A stretch of 64,000 bases of DNA from Raineya sp. (GTDB taxonomy: Bacteria; Bacteroidota; Bacteroidia; Cytophagales; Thermonemataceae), in NCBI GenBank assembly GCA_025454915.1, contig JALONN010000003.1, positions 248,001 to 312,000 on the forward strand, given 5' to 3'. Below, in pieces: positions 10,605 through 19,346 of the stretch (positions are counted from its first letter, which is position 1; each line of letters opens with the position of its first letter). The notes beneath the pieces are model-generated. The model saw only the letters and a list, made by a program, of their open reading frames with translations. It did no database searches and was not told the DNA's origin. A program made the translations under genes and the position numbers.

Positions 10605-11147
10605 TTAAATAGGAAACTCCCATTCATTGAAGCGACTTATGAATATTTTAGCAATATTTTTAGCATCATCAATGCCTCTGTGATGCGTTCCTTCCATTGT
10701 CAATCCTTCCATTTTAAGAGCTGTGGGCATTCCAACGCCCTTAATCACATTTATATCAGCGTATTGATGTTTGAGACTGATATGATTTTTGAGCCAGCGA
10801 GTATCCAGATTGTGTAAATTGCAATCGTTCTTGAATTGAGTTTTATCATAAAACCCCCAAGAACAAAGAATATAATCATCATTAAAACTCTTGATCCAAT
10901 CTTGAAATTCTTTAAGAGCCTTTGGAAATAAAGGGGCATCATCTACCATTTTCTGTGAAATAGTGGTGAGTTTTTTACAGAAACTTGAAAGTTCGGGATG
11001 CACAGAAGGCTTCACAAACAAATCAATTTCTCCGATGATGTCTAAATCATCATCTACACAAACTGCACCTATTTCGATAATTTCATTGGGTTGTACATTT
11101 TTTTCTTCCCAACACGTTGCTTCTAAATCTAAAACAATATATTTCAT
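10605..11147 (-). CDS. DEDD-family 3'-5' exonuclease (RNase T/KapD-like)
   Basis: A 180-residue single-domain exonuclease. The first metal motif DLEATCW is at residues 7-13, a middle aspartate is in the CSWGFYDKTQF region, and the last motif is HHRGIDDAKNIAKIF near residue 155, giving the DEDDh arrangement of ERI1/KapD-like enzymes. These remove 3' nucleotides from RNA or single-stranded DNA in the cytosol. Homologues in firmicutes are called KapD, but a sporulation role is not expected here. It stands between the rhomboid operon and an M16 peptidase gene, 43 nt after the latter. Confidence 0.9.
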   Translation of the reverse strand: MKYIVLDLEATCWEEKNVQPNEIIEIGAVCVDDDLDIIGEIDLFVKPSVHPELSSFCKKLTTISQKMVDDAPLFPKALKEFQDWIKSFNDDYILCSWGFYDKTQFKNDCNLHNLDTRWLKNHISLKHQYADINVIKGVGMPTALKMEGLTMEGTHHRGIDDAKNIAKIFISRFNEWEFPI

Positions 11148-11189
11148 AGTTTTATTAAATATTCTTATTATAACAGTAAGTTTCTGTTT

Positions 11190-12431
11190 TTAGTTTTTGT
11201 TTCTTCGATAAAATAAAGTTGAGCAATTATTCTCCGAAAGCACTTTTTGGGCTATTGCCTCCACTTGTTTCACATCTACAGAAAGTATCTGATTTTCAAT
11301 ATCATTAATCATATCTGTATTGCCAAGCATTGTAAAATAACACAGATTCATGGCTCTGTTCAATACTTCCATTTCCGAAAATAAAAAAGTTGAAAGAGCT
11401 TTATTTCTTACTTTTTCTAACTCTTTACTTTCAATGCCTTCTTGCAGGAGTTTCTTAATTTCATTTTCAAGAGCCTGATGAGCATCTTCTATACTAATAT
11501 GCTGGTTTACATTTCCTTGTACCACTAACAAGCCATCATCTACAGAATCAGTAATGTAAGCATTGATGCTATTAAACAATTGAAGTTCTCTTACCAATTT
11601 TTCGTGTAAACGAGAGGATTTTCCCCTACCCAAAACATCACTAAGCAAATCGGCAGCATAAAAATCGGGATGCATACGAGCTGGCATTTTATAGGCTTTA
11701 TAGATAGCATCCAAAGGTACATCTGCAAATATTTCTGTAAATTTGGCTTTTGCTTGTGTTGGTTCTTTGGGTAGATTGCGTTTGTATGGCTCACCAGCGG
11801 GAATAGGCTCAAACCATTTCTCACAAAGTCTTTTCACTTCTTCCACTGTTACATTGCCTGCTACACACAAATAAGCGTTGTTAGGGATGTAAAATTTATA
11901 GAAAAAGCTCTTTACATCATCCATTGTAGCCTGTTCAATATGGCTGATTTCTTTACCAATAGTTGCCCAACGATATGGATGCACCTCATACGCCAAAGGA
12001 CGTAGTGTTAACCAAGCATCTCCGTAAGGCTGATTGAGGTAGCGTTGTTTGAACTCTTCTATTACTACACTTCTTTGTACTTCAAGCACTTGCGGGTCAA
12101 AAGAAAGAGAAAGCATTCTATCTGATTCCAGCCAGAAAGCTGTTTCCAGATTAGCTGAGGGTAATGTAATATAATAATTGGTGATGTCGTTGCTTGTGAA
12201 AGCATTGTTTTCACCTCCTACCATCTGTAAAGGAGTATCGTAAGAAGGTATATTTTTTGAACCTCCAAACATCAGGTGTTCAAAAAGGTGAGCAAAACCT
12301 GTTTTGTGTTCGTTTTCATCTTTAGCACCTACATTATAAAGCAGGTTAAAGGCTGCAATAGGTGTACTTGTATCTTGGTGTACAAGTACTTCTAAGCCGT
12401 TTTTAAGTGTAAATTTTTCGTATGAAACCAT
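11190..12431 (-). CDS. M16 family zinc peptidase
   Basis: A pitrilysin-type peptidase of 413 residues, similar to processing-peptidase subunits. The inverted zinc motif HXXEH is seen as HLFEH near residue 48, with the downstream glutamate region following. The N-terminal catalytic half and a C-terminal inactive half both seem present. There is no signal peptide, so cytoplasmic action is likely unless it is exported by another route. It follows a hairpin terminator and so starts its own transcript, which may continue into the exonuclease gene. Confidence 0.92.
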   Translation of the reverse strand: MVSYEKFTLKNGLEVLVHQDTSTPIAAFNLLYNVGAKDENEHKTGFAHLFEHLMFGGSKNIPSYDTPLQMVGGENNAFTSNDITNYYITLPSANLETAFWLESDRMLSLSFDPQVLEVQRSVVIEEFKQRYLNQPYGDAWLTLRPLAYEVHPYRWATIGKEISHIEQATMDDVKSFFYKFYIPNNAYLCVAGNVTVEEVKRLCEKWFEPIPAGEPYKRNLPKEPTQAKAKFTEIFADVPLDAIYKAYKMPARMHPDFYAADLLSDVLGRGKSSRLHEKLVRELQLFNSINAYITDSVDDGLLVVQGNVNQHISIEDAHQALENEIKKLLQEGIESKELEKVRNKALSTFLFSEMEVLNRAMNLCYFTMLGNTDMINDIENQILSVDVKQVEAIAQKVLSENNCSTLFYRRNKN

Positions 12432-12452
12432 GAAGGTATATTCAATTATAAA

Positions 12453-12475
12453 GATACGGGCATATAGCCCGTATC
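12453..12475 (-). terminator. Hairpin terminator after the 2OG-Fe(II) oxygenase gene
   Basis: A perfect 9-bp stem GATACGGGC with a 5-nt loop is followed on the minus strand by TTTAT. It lies between the oxygenase stop and the M16 peptidase start. Confidence 0.7.
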
Positions 12476-12501
12476 AAGTACAAATTATATCGTGTATTTG
12501 T

Positions 12502-13482
12502 TTATTTTTTCAAACCTAATTCTATCAAACGTTCGTTTAGGAACTCTCCTGCTGTCATATCTGAATACAATTTTGGATGGTCTTCGTCAATACAAGATGC
12601 CAGACAAGTCAAGTTCATTTCAGAACGGGGATGCATAAAGAATGGTATAGAATAACGAGATGTATTCATTTTTTCTCTTGGAGGGTTTACCACTCTGTGA
12701 ATCGTAGATTTCAGTTTGTTATTGGTGAGTCTATCAAGCATATCTCCCACATTTACTACAATCTGGTCAGGAAGAGCCGTAATAGGAATCCATTTGCCAT
12801 CTCTACGCAATACCTGTAAACCTTCGGCACTTGCACCCATAAGCAAGGTAATCAGGTTAATATCTCCGTGAGCAGCAGCCCTTACAGCATCGGCAGGCAC
12901 TGAATCTGGGTCTTCGATGGGGAAATAATGCAAGGCTCTTAAAATACTGTTTCCGTATGCTACTTTATCATCAAAATAATATTCATCTAAGCCCAAATAC
13001 AAGGCTATTGCCTGTAACATTAATTTTCCTGTATTTTCAAGAATTTTATAAGCCTCTAATGTATAATTTCTAAAGTCTGGTACTTCGTTTGGAAACACAT
13101 TTTCAGGATATTCTTGTTTTACTGGGTCTGTGGGTGGAATATTTGCTATTTCTTGCCCAACATGGTAAAATTCTTTCAAATCACCTACATTTCTTCCTTT
13201 GGCATGCTCTTTATTTTTACCTGTATAGCCTCTTTGTCCTGCCAGACCTGCAATTTCATAACGGCTCTTTACTTCATCAGGCAATTTGAAGAATGTCATT
13301 ACATTTTCATACAATTTAGCTGTCAGTTCATCATTCAAACCATGATTTTTGATAGCTACAAAACCAATATTATTATAGGCTTCACCTAGTTTTTCTACAA
13401 AAATCTTCTTTTTTGCAGGGTCTCCAGAAATAAAATCTGCTAAATCTAAAGAAGGTACAGTATCAAATAATATTTCTTGCAT
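12502..13482 (-). CDS. Isopenicillin N synthase-like 2OG-Fe(II) oxygenase
   Basis: A 326-residue non-haem iron oxygenase. The N-terminal DIOX_N domain (GFVAIKNHGL near 40) precedes a double-stranded beta-helix. The iron ligands are in AAHGDINLITLL (H and D) and STIHRVVNP (second H), and the 2-oxoglutarate-binding SRYSIPFF motif follows. Family members hydroxylate or cyclise small molecules. The true substrate is unknown and an isopenicillin role is not implied. It is monocistronic, ending in a hairpin terminator. Confidence 0.92.
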   Translation of the reverse strand: MQEILFDTVPSLDLADFISGDPAKKKIFVEKLGEAYNNIGFVAIKNHGLNDELTAKLYENVMTFFKLPDEVKSRYEIAGLAGQRGYTGKNKEHAKGRNVGDLKEFYHVGQEIANIPPTDPVKQEYPENVFPNEVPDFRNYTLEAYKILENTGKLMLQAIALYLGLDEYYFDDKVAYGNSILRALHYFPIEDPDSVPADAVRAAAHGDINLITLLMGASAEGLQVLRRDGKWIPITALPDQIVVNVGDMLDRLTNNKLKSTIHRVVNPPREKMNTSRYSIPFFMHPRSEMNLTCLASCIDEDHPKLYSDMTAGEFLNERLIELGLKK

Positions 13483-13602
13483 ACAACGATTGATTGTTTA
13501 AGTTCTTATTAGTTTTAAGGCTTTAAATATACAATAAAAAACACATTTGGCAAATTTAATAAAGTATTTACTACGATTGAAGGGCTTCTGTTTGGTTTTT
13601 TG

Positions 13603-15015
13603 CTAAAAACTACCTCGATAGATATTTCCAAAACGTTTTGACGGATTTTTGAGGGCTTGATCATCTGTACAAGCTTCAAAATTAACTCTTCGACGTTTGT
13701 AATCTATCTTTATATAACGCTCCAGTAATTCAAACTTAATAGTATTGGTATTTTGATATACAGCTTCTACAAGTGTATCAGAAATAATATTATAGATACT
13801 TGCTCCATTTACCTGATAATCTTTTGCCAAACGCTCTATCAAGCCATTTTCATAAGTAAAAGAAGAAGGCAAAGCCTTTTCCCAAAGCAGTTTTCTCTCA
13901 TCTTCTAAAGGAAAATCAAAATGGATATGTCTGCGAATACGTCGTTGAAACGCTTTATCCAAAGAATTTTCAACATCTTGAATGTTGGTTGCAAGAATGG
14001 CTACACCCGAAAACTCTTCGATTTTCTGAAGTAAATAAGCCGTTTCCTGATTTGCATAACGATCTCTGGCATCTTTTACTTCTGTACGTCTGCCAAAAAG
14101 AGCGTCTGCTTCATCAAAAAATAACAAACAAGGCTTTCCTGTAAATCGATCAAATATTTTTTCAAGATTTTTCTCTGTTTCACCAATATATTTAGAAACC
14201 ACTCTTGATAAATCCACAATATAAACAGGTAAATTCATTTTCTTACCTAAAGTCTTGGCTGTAATGCTTTTACCTGTCCCTGGCATTCCTGAAAACACGA
14301 CAATATAGTTTTCTCTCACTTTTCCTTTCACATTTTCAAAAGCAAGCATTTTCTCTCGAACTTCCATATATTTCATCAGATCTTCGAGTTCCTCTCGAAT
14401 GGTTTGAGAAAGTGTAATATCCTCAAAGTTCAGACTGGTAGTCGCTAAATAAGCTGGGAAACCAGCGTCTTCATCCAGACGAGGTTCTTCGCCTGTTAGA
14501 AAGTATCGAAGATAAGTATTGGGTATTCTGAAATGATAATTGATCCAGTCATCTTCTTTTTCTTCTGTTTCACGTTGTATTCCCAAACAATTAACAATGA
14601 GTATTTGATCCAATATAAGCCTGTTTCGAGGGTTTAAAATAGCCAAATGTTCCTGCATCAACACATAATCGTCCCCTGCTGAAAGAAAAAGTACTGTTTT
14701 GATGGTGGGTACAAACACATTGAGATGAGGCTTTATAAACCCTCCAGCCATGTATTTAATGACCTCATTTTCTACATTAAAATATGCAAGGATTTCTGGT
14801 TTTATAGATTTTGCCAATGCGAGTGCTAAACATATCCTCTCTGGTAATGACAAACAATAGTCTTCTACAACTATTCCATAAGGTTCTTGATTAAGTTGTG
14901 GAGGTGATAAAACAGGTGGCTTTTCTTCTGTATCTATATTATGAATTCTTGAAAGAATAAGTTTTTCTAACCAGTATAATTCTTTTTCAATAGCTTCTTT
15001 TTCTATTGCATTCAT
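13603..15015 (-). CDS. AAA+ ATPase of the contractile-injection-system (Afp15-like) type
   Basis: A 470-residue protein with an N-terminal helical region (1-200) and a C-terminal AAA+ core. Walker A GMPGTGKS is at 243-250, VVSKYIGETEKNLEKIF is the pore/ISS region, Walker B LLFFDEAD is at 297-304, and FGRRTEVKDARDRYANQE and a RRIRRH arginine region follow. This layout closely resembles the AAA ATPases encoded beside extracellular contractile injection systems. No sheath, tube or baseplate gene lies in the window, so the assignment to such a system is inference. It is divergent from the CHAT gene with only 59 nt between starts, which suggests a shared control region. Confidence 0.85.
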   Translation of the reverse strand: MNAIEKEAIEKELYWLEKLILSRIHNIDTEEKPPVLSPPQLNQEPYGIVVEDYCLSLPERICLALALAKSIKPEILAYFNVENEVIKYMAGGFIKPHLNVFVPTIKTVLFLSAGDDYVLMQEHLAILNPRNRLILDQILIVNCLGIQRETEEKEDDWINYHFRIPNTYLRYFLTGEEPRLDEDAGFPAYLATTSLNFEDITLSQTIREELEDLMKYMEVREKMLAFENVKGKVRENYIVVFSGMPGTGKSITAKTLGKKMNLPVYIVDLSRVVSKYIGETEKNLEKIFDRFTGKPCLLFFDEADALFGRRTEVKDARDRYANQETAYLLQKIEEFSGVAILATNIQDVENSLDKAFQRRIRRHIHFDFPLEDERKLLWEKALPSSFTYENGLIERLAKDYQVNGASIYNIISDTLVEAVYQNTNTIKFELLERYIKIDYKRRRVNFEACTDDQALKNPSKRFGNIYRGSF

Positions 15016-15074
15016 ATAAATTTGTATTATTTTGCATTTAAAAATAGAGATTTCATTTTATTGCCTATATACCT

Positions 15075-16895
15075 ATGAAAGATTTTTTTTACGGAAGTGT
15101 TCATAAAAAGCGTGGTGGCTCAAGTTTGTTAGATGAGTATGAAGATGAACTTGCTCTCAAGAAAGCTAAAGAGTTTTCTAAAGGTATGACCATGGATAAA
15201 ATTAAAGCACGACTTGCAGAAATGGATGAGCTAGAAACTCTTTTACAAGATGATATTATTACTTATGTTGTACAGCCCAAAGATAACCCCACAAGTATTG
15301 TCAGGAAGTTTTTCCCTTATATGATTTTAGATTCTCCTGAATTTGTAGCCAAGCGAAATGAAATTATTGCAGATAATGGTATTAAAGATGTAAGCAAAAT
15401 ATTGATTGGAAGAGAAATTAAAATAAAAATAACAGCTAAAGAAAAAAATAAAACTATTCGTTTTAATGAAATAAGAAAAAATAAAAGTTCTCTTAAAGAA
15501 AACCCTTTTAAGGGTTCAGCTATTTTAGCAGGAGTAATTAGAGAAAGAAAAGCAATTGAAGAATGGGCTTTGAAAAATGGCATTAAAATAGAAGCATTAA
15601 ACCTTCAAAATTTATCAGAAGAAGATATTGATAGACATTTGTTTGCTCTCCAAGAAAGTGATGAGGCACCTGAAATATTATATTTTGGTACTCATGGTGT
15701 CTATGCAGGTAGAGAAGATTCAAATTCTGGTAATAATGAAGCAATGTTAGAAACTGGCGATTTAAAAAATGAGAACCTCAAGGAAGATGATGGAGTATTT
15801 ACAGCCTCAGAATTAAGAAATTTTAAACTCAATGGGGTTGTTCTGACTTACTTTGGAGCTTGCCACACACAGGCAAAGGATATAGAGAATGCTTTATACT
15901 TCCAAGATTTATATGAAAGTAAGAAAGTACATACTCCAGAAGAAGATAAAGAATATGCTAGAATACAAAAAATACTCACTCCAATGGGTAGAGTAGCCAT
16001 AGAACAAGGTTCAAGAGAGTCTGTAGGTGGATTATGGTGTTTGATGGATGAATTTACAGCTGATTTTACTGATCTGTTTTCTCAAAACTATATTAAATAT
16101 GGTAAAGATACAAATAGAGCTGTTAGAGAAACACAGCTCTATTACCTTAAAAAGTATAAAGCTAGATATTGGGGTCCGTTTATGCATCTTAGCAGAGACT
16201 TTTCAAAAAAAGATTATACAGAAGACAGCTATGATAAAATTATAAAAATGATTTTAGAAGGCGATATTGACTTATCTGATTCTGAAATGGGTAATATGAT
16301 AACTAAGGAAAAATCTGCTCATATCAATGCATTATGGGAGGCATACCAAGAAGCTTCTAAATATGCCAATTTATATACCTCTTTCGATAATATTAACAGT
16401 AACCAAGAAGAACGTTTTAAGTACAATACTTTCATGCAAAATAAAGCTTTTTATAGAACTAATTTGTTGCTTGCCCTCTCTACACCTCCTACAATGACTC
16501 AAAATACCACAAAAATACAAGAAAAACTCAAAGAAAATGAAGCAGTAGTAGATATAAAAAGAAGAAAACTCAATTATGGAGAAACTTACCTTGCTCTGAT
16601 TACCACCAAAAACAATCCTACACCTCTCGTGGTGGAGATAGAAAAAGGTGATGAAGTAAAAAATTATATAGATCATTATCACATGTATTCAAATAGCATC
16701 AAGCTTGAAAAAATAGATTATGTATCTTACAATGCTTTATGGTCAAAAATAATGTTTGAATTAGAAAAGAAAAACGTTAATAAAATTTATTTTGGAACAG
16801 ATGGAATCTTTAATCAAATAAATATCAACACTTTGTATGATACAGATAAAAAACAGTATTTGATTGAAAAAATTGAAGTACAATACTTATTTTAA
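15075..16895 (+). CDS. CHAT-family caspase-like protein with LysM-like domain and truncated second CHAT segment
   Basis: A 606-residue protein without a signal peptide. Residues 60-120 look like a LysM repeat (YVVQPKDNPTSIVRKFFPY ... LIGREIKI). A CHAT/caspase-like core follows, with candidate catalytic His207 in YFGTHGVYAG and Cys263 in YFGACHTQ. The last 40 residues (YFGTDGIFNQININTL ... YLIEK) match the beginning of a canonical CHAT domain, but the stop follows immediately, so this second unit lacks its own His/Cys. The stop overlaps that of the convergent LRR gene by 4 nt. The same tail recurs three times downstream. CHAT proteases often execute regulated proteolysis in conflict systems; that role is inferred here. 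Confidence 0.8.
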   Translation: MKDFFYGSVHKKRGGSSLLDEYEDELALKKAKEFSKGMTMDKIKARLAEMDELETLLQDDIITYVVQPKDNPTSIVRKFFPYMILDSPEFVAKRNEIIADNGIKDVSKILIGREIKIKITAKEKNKTIRFNEIRKNKSSLKENPFKGSAILAGVIRERKAIEEWALKNGIKIEALNLQNLSEEDIDRHLFALQESDEAPEILYFGTHGVYAGREDSNSGNNEAMLETGDLKNENLKEDDGVFTASELRNFKLNGVVLTYFGACHTQAKDIENALYFQDLYESKKVHTPEEDKEYARIQKILTPMGRVAIEQGSRESVGGLWCLMDEFTADFTDLFSQNYIKYGKDTNRAVRETQLYYLKKYKARYWGPFMHLSRDFSKKDYTEDSYDKIIKMILEGDIDLSDSEMGNMITKEKSAHINALWEAYQEASKYANLYTSFDNINSNQEERFKYNTFMQNKAFYRTNLLLALSTPPTMTQNTTKIQEKLKENEAVVDIKRRKLNYGETYLALITTKNNPTPLVVEIEKGDEVKNYIDHYHMYSNSIKLEKIDYVSYNALWSKIMFELEKKNVNKIYFGTDGIFNQININTLYDTDKKQYLIEKIEVQYLF

Positions 16896-17569
16896 TTACA
16901 AATATTACTAAAATAACCATACTCCTTTTTAAAATGCCTTTTTAACTCTTCGAATTCTTTTTTTTGCACAGTACATAAAAAGAAAATTTTGAGCTTTTTA
17001 AGCTTTTTCATACTTTCTACATTAAATTTTATCTTTACATTTGAGCCTCCAATATAAAAAACTTCCAAATTTTCTAAATTATCAATATTCAATGGTATTA
17101 TTTCTATATAATTGCCATCTAAATGTAAATCTTTCATATTTTTCTGATTTGTAATACTATATGATATTTCTATTAATAAGTTTGCACTCAAACGCAATTC
17201 TACCAAATTCAATTCTCCAAACTCTTTGGGCAATGTTTTGAGTTGGTTCATTTGCATAGCAAATCCAACTAATTTCTTCAATTGGTTAATTTGTGGGGGA
17301 ATGTCAGATATTTGGTTTTCATCTAAATTTAAAATCTGTAAGTTTTTAAACTTAAATATTTCTGTTGGGAAGGTTTTAAAACCTTTATTTTTTAAGATTA
17401 AGATTTCTACTTTCTCAGGCTTTTTGAGAGCTTCTTCAAGAGAAGTATAACGTATTTTCCCACGAGCTACTGAATCTATGTATTCACTAGTAAAACCAAT
17501 ATCAATATATTGAGCAGAAATAGTAATGATTTTAAAGAAAAACGTTAGCAGTAATATATATTTCTTCAT
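16892..17569 (-). CDS. Secreted leucine-rich repeat protein (LRR copy 1)
   Basis: A 225-residue protein with a signal peptide (MKKYILLLTFFFKIITISAQ) and about five bacterial LRRs of the LxxLxLxxNxIxxIPxxI type. It is convergent with the CHAT gene and the two stops overlap. It is the close paralogue of copy 2: both have the segments EYIDSVARGKIRYTSLEEAL and KPEKVEILILKNKGFKTFP. Upstream it shares the AAAAATCTTA leader found before all four LRR genes. Function is unknown; LRR proteins of this size usually bind partner proteins, here in the periplasm or outside the cell. Confidence 0.85.
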   Translation of the reverse strand: MKKYILLLTFFFKIITISAQYIDIGFTSEYIDSVARGKIRYTSLEEALKKPEKVEILILKNKGFKTFPTEIFKFKNLQILNLDENQISDIPPQINQLKKLVGFAMQMNQLKTLPKEFGELNLVELRLSANLLIEISYSITNQKNMKDLHLDGNYIEIIPLNIDNLENLEVFYIGGSNVKIKFNVESMKKLKKLKIFFLCTVQKKEFEELKRHFKKEYGYFSNICN

Positions 17570-17618
17570 AAAAATCTTAATTTGAGATTATCAAAACAAA
17601 AACAGTGCAAAGTTTTTA

Positions 17619-17695
17619 TCAATATAAACACTCTATATGATACAAGTAAAAAACAATATTTAATTGAAAAAATTGAAGTACAATATTTATTTTAA
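17619..17695 (+). pseudogene. CHAT 3'-end remnant 1
   Basis: This stretch encodes NTLYDTSKKQYLIEK and VQYLF-stop, nearly identical to the last residues of the CHAT protein at 16821-16895. Most base differences are synonymous. The rest of the CHAT gene is absent. Its stop overlaps the stop of LRR copy 2 exactly as in the intact pair. Confidence 0.8.
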
Positions 17696-18372
17696 TTTCC
17701 ACAAGTGTTGTAAAAAAAGCTATTTTCCTTCTTTAAATATTTATATAAATCCTCAAATTGGATTTTATCTTCAGTACAAATGTAAAATACTTTAAGTTTT
17801 TTGAGTTTTTTCATGCTGTCTATATTAAATTTTGTTTTCACTTTTAAACTTTCTATGAAAAAAGCCTCTAAATTTGCTAAATTATAAATATTGAACGGGA
17901 TAATTTCTATATAGTTTTCATCTATCAATAAATTTCTCATATTTTTTTGATTTGTAATACTATAAGAAATTTCTGTTAATAAATTTTCACCTAAATTTAA
18001 TTCAATTAAATTTAGCTCTCCAAACTCATTGGGAAGTGTTTTCAGTTGGTTCATTTGTATAGAAAATCCAACTAATTTCTTCAATTGATTAATTTGTGAA
18101 AGTATTTCTGAAATTTGGTTTTCATCCAAGTTTAAAATTTGTAAGTTTTTAAACTTAAATGTCTCTACAGGGAAGGTTTTAAAGCCTTTGTTTTTTAGAA
18201 TTAGGATTTCTACTTTTTCAGGCTTTTTGAGAGCTTCCTCAAGTGATGTATAACGTATTTTCCCACGAGCTACTGAATCTATGTATTCACTAGTAAAACC
18301 CATATCAACAAATTGGGCAGAAATAGTAATGATCTTAAAGAAAAATGTTAGCAGTAATATATATTTCTTCAT
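17692..18372 (-). CDS. Secreted leucine-rich repeat protein (LRR copy 2)
   Basis: A 226-residue paralogue of LRR copy 1, with the same signal peptide start MKKYILLLTFFF and the same repeat register. It differs mainly in the C-terminal third, which may carry specificity. The start at 18372 is preferred over an in-frame ATG 24 nt upstream because it aligns with the other three copies. A TATTTTTG -7 box at 18399-18406 leaves a short leader. Its convergent neighbour is a CHAT tail remnant rather than a full CHAT gene. Confidence 0.85.
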   Translation of the reverse strand: MKKYILLLTFFFKIITISAQFVDMGFTSEYIDSVARGKIRYTSLEEALKKPEKVEILILKNKGFKTFPVETFKFKNLQILNLDENQISEILSQINQLKKLVGFSIQMNQLKTLPNEFGELNLIELNLGENLLTEISYSITNQKNMRNLLIDENYIEIIPFNIYNLANLEAFFIESLKVKTKFNIDSMKKLKKLKVFYICTEDKIQFEDLYKYLKKENSFFYNTCGN

Positions 18373-18398
18373 AAAAATCTTATTTGAGATTATCAAAA

Positions 18399-18406
18399 CA
18401 AAAATA
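18399..18406 (-). promoter_or_regulatory. LRR copy 2 -7 box
   Basis: TATTTTTG on the minus strand fits TAnnTTTG and lies 27 nt before the ATG. A TTG about 21 nt further upstream, inside the CHAT remnant, could be the -33 element. LRR copy 4 has an identical box at 20146-20153, and copy 1 has TGTTTTTG. Confidence 0.5.
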
Positions 18407-18420
18407 GTGCAAAGCTTTTA

Positions 18421-18486
18421 TTAATGTCAATGCTTTTTATGATAAAGCAGAAAAGAAGTATTTAATTGAAAAATACAATATTATTT
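18421..18486 (+). pseudogene. CHAT 3'-end remnant 2
   Basis: Encodes NVNAFYDKAEKKYLIEKY, clearly homologous to the CHAT tail, without the original stop codon. It lies upstream of LRR copy 2 and runs into the end of LRR copy 3. It is the most diverged of the three remnants. Confidence 0.65.
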
Positions 18487-19242
18487 ATCTTTATTGATAA
18501 GAATACCTAAATAAGGAGCTAAGGTATTTTTTTCCAACCATATTTGAGTTGCTTTTGGAACAAAAGTGTCTAATGCTGCTATAGAATTTAATTTGGGTAA
18601 TAAAGCTAACTCTTTTGGCAAGTCTTTTAATGGATTTGAAGATAAATCTATAACAACAAGATTTTTTAGTTCAGCTATTTCTTTTGGTATTTCTATCAAT
18701 TGATTTTTAGGTAAAAAGAGAGATTCTAAACCTATCATATACTTAATATTGGGTGTGATGATATTGATGAAATTATCATCTAATGAAAGGTTTTCTAATT
18801 TCGTAAGAGTTGTTAAAATCAAAGGAAGGCTTTTAAAATTATTATTACTCAACACCAATCTTTTTAGTTGTTGCAATTTGCCAAATGAAGCAGGCAATTC
18901 CTTTAAGTTGGCATCTATCTCTAATTCTTTTAAATTCTCTAAATCTCCAAAATTTGACGGTAAAGTTTCAAAGGTAGAGTTTACAATTTCTAATTGGTAT
19001 AAATTCTTTAATTGTGTAATTTCTGGCACAAACTCACCCATCTTATTGATAAAAAGCCTTTTCAAATTCTTAAACTTTTTGATTTGAGGGAGCAATTCCA
19101 TATCTAAAGAAGCATCTATATTTAAAAGATTCCATTCATCATAATGTAAAGAATCTTGTAAAGCTATTTTTATACTTCTTGTTTGTCCAAAAGAGTTATC
19201 CATACCAATTATAAAAAGAACCAGTAATATATATTTCTTCAT
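18481..19242 (-). CDS. Secreted leucine-rich repeat protein (LRR copy 3)
   Basis: A 253-residue protein with a signal peptide (MKKYILLVLFIIGMDNSFGQ) and seven or so LRRs (for example LKELPASFGKLQQLKRL and NLVVIDLSSNPLKDLPKEL). It is more diverged from copies 1 and 2 but shares the same N-terminal signal sequence, upstream leader and flanking CHAT remnants. Exported LRR protein; partner unknown. Confidence 0.85.
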   Translation of the reverse strand: MKKYILLVLFIIGMDNSFGQTRSIKIALQDSLHYDEWNLLNIDASLDMELLPQIKKFKNLKRLFINKMGEFVPEITQLKNLYQLEIVNSTFETLPSNFGDLENLKELEIDANLKELPASFGKLQQLKRLVLSNNNFKSLPLILTTLTKLENLSLDDNFINIITPNIKYMIGLESLFLPKNQLIEIPKEIAELKNLVVIDLSSNPLKDLPKELALLPKLNSIAALDTFVPKATQIWLEKNTLAPYLGILINKDK

Positions 19243-19268
19243 AAAAATCTTATTTGAAGTTATGAATG

Positions 19269-19346
19269 CTCAATATCAACGCTTTCTATGATATAAACAA
19301 AAAACAGTATCTGATTGAAAAATATCACGTTAGCTTTTTATACTAA
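19269..19346 (+). pseudogene. CHAT 3'-end remnant 3
   Basis: Encodes NINAFYDINKKQYLIEKY followed by HVSFLY and a TAA stop, which overlaps the stop of LRR copy 4 in the same convergent manner as the intact CHAT-LRR pair. No other CHAT sequence is present nearby. Confidence 0.7.

Noticed and set aside
13603..16895. A complete extracellular contractile injection locus
   Set aside because: Only an ATPase of that type is present; no sheath, tube, spike or baseplate gene is in the window.
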